From NCBI RefSeq assembly GCF_033115175.1, contig NC_084834.1, positions 114,820,275 to 114,884,274 of the forward strand: 64,000 bases of DNA, written 5' to 3'. The position numbers were made by a program, and so were the translations under genes. This DNA comes from Lepus europaeus. Taxonomy: Eukaryota; Chordata; Mammalia; Lagomorpha; Leporidae. Numbering within the stretch: position 1 is the first letter of the stretch; each line of letters starts with the position of its first letter. The notes beneath the pieces were generated by a model. That model searched no databases. It worked only from the letters and a program-made list of their open reading frames with translations, and was not told the origin of the DNA. Of the stretch, positions 60,385 through 64,000 are shown piece by piece.

Positions 60385-60625
60385 CTTTATACATTGATTC
60401 ACTCCCCAAATGCTGGCAACAGCTGGAGGGACAGGACAAAGCCAGGAGCCAGGAACTTCTTCTGGGTCTCCCACAGGGGAGGCAGGGACCCAAGTACTTG
60501 GCCTGCTCCTTCTCAAGTGCGTAAGTAGGAGTTGGGAGAAGGCAGGACTCACACTGGTCCTCTGGTAGGGGATGTGGGAGTCCCAAGAAGTGGCTTCGCC
60601 CATCGTAGCACAGTGTCCACACCAC
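60221..60625 (-). mobile_element. CSINE copy with expanded GA tract
   Basis: Reverse-orientation SINE with body motifs (CACTCCCCAAATGCTGGCA, CCAAGTACTTGG) and a greatly expanded GA region. The phrase ACTCTTTTATACATTGA near 60319 recurs as ACTCTTTATACATTGA near 60382, showing that the GA tract grew by duplication. Confidence 0.88.
60262..60382 (+). repeat. (GA)n microsatellite inside a SINE
   Basis: Two GA runs separated by a short unique phrase. CT in the ADGRL3 transcript. Confidence 0.9.
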
Positions 60626-61719
60626 GGAAGGATGATGAGATATGCTAGTCAAATTTTAAATTGGCCAGATACTGAATAACTGTAACACACTGGCAATGCT
60701 ATGAGCTCCATGTAAGACAGCACTAAGTATCTGCTCCCAGGAGTGAATGGGTGTTTAAGACAGCATAGCAAGAACAGTGACTACAAAGGAAATTCATGTT
60801 CATATCTAACTGTGTTAAAAATCCTCAATCAAGTTATGCTTATGATAGAAATGCTGACAGCTTCATATTTCTTTAAAATATATTTTATTTTGTGGGACCA
60901 TACAATCCTGGATTTATATTATTAATTTCCTCTTTGTTCACCTCTCTAGGAAGATTAAAAGGAAAAGACATTTAGAATTTAATTCAACAGCTGTGAGTAT
61001 AATATGAACAATGTATCTTTATGGCCATATATTTCTATCACCAAGCATTAAAGATACTAAAAATTCTTATAAAAATATGAAAGTCATATAAATATGAAAG
61101 TTATAAACAAGGAAAGATGATTATATTTCAACTATGGATTTTATAGCTATTAAAATATTACAATCAAAAACTATAATCTTAAATTTTGCTCATATAAAAT
61201 TTATTAGAAGAATTAAATGAACTAAATAAAATAAATGGTTTAGAATATATCATAAACATTTTCCCATGCCTCAATGTCCCCATAACAATACTGGTGGTTG
61301 TTTACAACAATATTGTAGGTTGAATGATTATTCATGAATCAGGGAAGTGTGAAATTTGGAAAAATAATAGTATAATAAATCAGGATCAATAAATATCAAA
61401 TCACTGGCAGATAAAATTTTGATAATATTATCTCTGTAACTCAATGATATGTAAATTTCTATAACAATATGAAGTGACAAAATAATTTATGTCTGAAAGG
61501 AATTAAGGGTATCATAAGGAGATAAATAATGAATTATTAAATTGTACAAAGGCAATTATATAGGTTTTACAATTTGGGATCTCCCTGTATCTCATTTATA
61601 AGGTTAGAATGTATGCAAATAAAATATGCAATTTGGGAGTCTTATGTTGGAAGAAAATAATACTCTTGCACGATTATTAATATTAATATGTAAAATGCTT
61701 TATTTCAGTAACTGAAAGC
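60626..61719 (-). other. ADGRL3: ADGRL3 intron, no recognised feature
   Basis: AT-rich sequence. Nothing seen. Confidence 0.45.
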
Positions 61720-61910
61720 ACAGCCAGTGAACGTGCCCGTTCAAGTCTGAATACCAGTAGAATATTTCACTAACTCTGCAGCCTTGGGCTAACTACTAAA
61801 CCTCTCTGTTCCTCACAGCCCTCATCTGTGAGATGGAGATAAACACAGAACATTCCTCAAGGGCACGTTTTGTACATTTAAGAAAAGGACTTGGCACTTT
61901 TATTTAACAC
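61720..61910 (+). mobile_element. MIR SINE
   Basis: CCGTTCAAGTCTGAATACC, CCTTGGGCTAACTACTAAAC, CTCTCTGTTCCTCACAGCCC, CATCTGTGAGATGGAGATAA follow the MIR core. Confidence 0.85.
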
Positions 61911-62437
61911 TTGTATATGCAAATATGCAAATATGCAAAATGTTAACAAGCACAGCTATTAGATAAATATTTGCTATTCAGATTCTTACTGTGTATTGAC
62001 CTTCTGACCTCAAAAGAGGGACTGTTGTGAAAAATACACACACAGTACTACATTAGATTTTCTTTTTGTTTAAGTGTTTGGACATTTTGTATATTAGGCA
62101 AAAACTCAAAGAGTATGAAGGACTCATTGAAAATTTCTATTTAACTTATACTAAGTTTTGTTTTCTTTTAGATGGTGAATTTAGTAAATGCTATAAATTT
62201 TCATATTCTGAGTAGAAATAGGGATATATCCAGATTGCTAATGACTGTTAAAACAGGACCCCAGAGTTGACTGGTTTACATAAGAAAGTTAAACTTGATT
62301 CATAAATATATTGTGTCCTCAGTGTTGAGAAGCCCACTAAGTAACTACAGTATGTCACTAAATGCAACCATTTAACCACAAAATAAGAAATAAAAGATAC
62401 AAAGTCAGATGTTAAGTGCTCATGAAAATTCATTAAA
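61911..62437 (-). other. ADGRL3: ADGRL3 intron, no recognised feature
   Basis: AT-rich sequence between a MIR and an L1 3' end. Nothing seen. Confidence 0.45.
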
Positions 62438-63055
62438 AGATTACTGACACCATGAACAGGAGTGTCAAATTGTTAAATCAGCAACAGGAGTCACTGTGTA
62501 CTTACACCCCATGTGGGATCTGTCCCTAATGTGTCGTCTAAAGCGAAGTGATGCTATAACTAGTACTGAAACAGTATTTTTATACTTTGCGTTTCTGTGT
62601 GGGCACAAACTGATGAGGTCTTTACTAATTATATACTGAAGTGATCTTCTGTATATAAAGAGAATTGGAAATGAAAAAAAAAACAAACAACCTGGTGTTA
62701 AAATGGAAATGGCATAGAAAATTAATTAATTTGGAAAAAAAAAATTATGTAGGATCTCTGTCTTTAATGTGCTGTACATTGCTATTTAATGCTATAATTA
62801 GTAATCCAATGGTAGTTTTTTCACTTTATGTTGCTATATGGGCAAAATGTTGAAATCTTTACCTAATATATACTAAACTGATCTTCTGTATACAAAGAGA
62901 ATTGAAAATGAATCTTTACATGAAAGGAAGGGGAAAGGGAGCGGGAAAGGGGAGGGTTGCGAGCGGGAGGGAAGTTATGGGAGGGGGGAAGCCATTGTAA
63001 CCCATAAGCTATACTTTGGAAATTTATATTCATTAAATAAAAGTTTAATAAAAAA
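62438..63055 (+). mobile_element. LINE-1 3' end, rabbit type, with a duplicated module
   Basis: AACAGGAGTCACTGTGTAC, two tandem modules each ending GATCTTCTGTATA.AAAGAGAA (from about 62517 and from about 62752), the G-rich segment GGGAAAGGGGAGGGTTGCG, and the terminal TATTCATTAAATAAAAGTT with a poly-A tail. 5'-truncated. Antisense to ADGRL3. Confidence 0.92.
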
Positions 63056-63719
63056 AAGATATGAATTACCGAACTGGACTCATTAATTAATATCTTTTGC
63101 ATGACATTTTACATTTGAAAACTTGAATAGGAAAGATAAAGTAAATGACAAGGCATCTGTGTGAAGAGAGGTATATATTTCTAAAAGCTTTACCTTATAA
63201 TCAATGAAAACTGTCGTTTTTGTCAGTAACATTTCAAAAGTCAAAAACATTATCAACAAGTTGACAGATTTTATTTATTGATCCATATAATCAAAATTCA
63301 CAATGTTTGCTGGTTCATTCACCATTAAAGGGCCAACATTTTTTAGCCTTACACTGATTCTTAGAATTCACTAGCCATTGGAATCCATAGAGATCAAGTA
63401 CTTTCAGAAATATATAATATACTATCAGGATTTCTTTTTATCAACTTAGAGGGTGCACAAATTTTAAGAATGGGAAAAAAATACATAAGTTTTTCTTATC
63501 CTTGCCAATTGTATTTTGACAGGCTGAATCTCCGCTATTCTCTCTCTCATACCATATGGTATCATCACCTCTCATTTCACCAATTTCCAACAGAAACATT
63601 CATCAAACCTTTTCTGTGGATAAACAAACCTATTATAACCTGCTAGGAAGAAAAACTGAAACACGAGAAAACCACAACCAAGTGCGTGAAGTACACCTGA
63701 CCTTACTAAAGATTCCAAT
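63056..63719 (-). other. ADGRL3: ADGRL3 intron, no recognised feature
   Basis: AT-rich sequence. Nothing seen. Confidence 0.45.
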
Positions 63720-63870
63720 AAATGGAACCAGGGGAGGCATGTAGCTCAGTAGGAAGCAGAGGAGTTTTAATTATTTGGGGCAAGTAATTTATCCCTTACA
63801 AGCCTCAGTTTACTCACACCCAGAACGAATATCGTCATCTCACCAGTACCTTTATAAACTTGAAGGGAAC
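63720..63870 (+). mobile_element. MIR SINE fragment
   Basis: GGGCAAGTAATTTATCCCTT, CAAGCCTCAGTTTACTCACA, ATCGTCATCTCACCAGTACC matches the MIR core. Confidence 0.7.
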
Positions 63871-64000
63871 CAAAGAAACAAGAGTTTACAGCCTTCAGAA
63901 AGTTACCAAAAAGAGCTTCTGAAGTACATTCTGAATTCTTGAATTTACCATTCACATGGAACTGTGAAAGTCCATTATAATTTTTCTGGTGAAGAATTTG

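Larger units (their letters stand above)
16030..64000 (-). other. ADGRL3: ADGRL3 gene, 3' part (extent of gene in window)
   Basis: Latrophilin-3 is an adhesion G-protein-coupled receptor of neurons. Its extracellular part binds teneurins and FLRT proteins, and its cytoplasmic tail binds postsynaptic scaffolds (known biology). The window carries only the end of the 7TM domain and the tail, in seven exons between 55989 and 16988. The peptide matches latrophilin-3 rather than latrophilin-1 or -2 in the tail: it has HERSS, LELIHEESDAPLLPPRV, YYKSMPNLGSRNHVHQLH and a final LVTSL. I recognised these from memory. The N-terminal, GAIN and TM1-TM5 exons are beyond 64000. The low-coordinate limit given here is only the nearest cluster of possible poly(A) signals. 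The true transcript end is unknown. Confidence 0.95.

Noticed and set aside
1..64000. CRISPR arrays, operons, bacterial-type systems or a novel multi-gene cluster
   Set aside because: The window is a vertebrate intron-rich locus. Repeats present are SINE, LINE, DNA transposon and microsatellite types, with no evenly spaced repeat array and no second gene that I can support.

Overview
The window is from a mammalian nuclear genome, most likely a lagomorph and probably the European rabbit. The evidence is the many copies of a tRNA-derived SINE of the rabbit C-repeat (CSINE) type, two LINE-1 3' ends of the type I recall from rabbit, and several old mammal-wide repeats (MIR, L2, Tigger). The species call rests on remembered repeat consensus sequences, not on a database search.

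The only gene I can support is ADGRL3 (latrophilin-3, an adhesion GPCR) on the minus strand. The window holds its 3' part, read from high to low coordinates: a 27-nt microexon for the third intracellular loop (55963-55989), the TM6-TM7 exon (53352-53520), two cytoplasmic-tail exons (48224-48349 and 41123-41219), a 129-nt in-frame cassette (25012-25140), a tiny exon with two donor sites (18 nt or 52 nt, 19541-19558 or 19507-19558), and the last coding exon (16988-17730). All have AG/GT borders and compatible phases. Upstream exons lie beyond position 64000. The gene's regulated splicing is readable here: the 18-nt form keeps the long tail ending in the PDZ ligand TSL, while the 52-nt form moves the last exon into another frame that stops at 17670, giving a short tail ending STTEW.

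Layout: 1-9 kb is 3' flank with a candidate LTR, MIR, a MER2-like fragment and a SINE cluster. 9-16 kb is AT-rich and holds nothing I recognise. About 16.4-17.85 kb is a sharp GC- and CpG-rich island covering the last coding exon. 17.7-41 kb is introns almost free of SINEs, with L1 pieces at 22.9-23.8, 26.1-26.9 and 31.4-32.0 kb. 42.8-51.5 kb is a dense SINE cluster that also holds L2 and a fossil Tigger transposon. 52-64 kb is the rest of the gene body, with MIR, SINEs and a second L1 3' end.

I found no new multi-gene system. The observations most worth a second look are the frame-switching tail exon, the two microexons with upstream UGC motifs, and the strongly GC-driven last exon, which spares the segment read in two frames.
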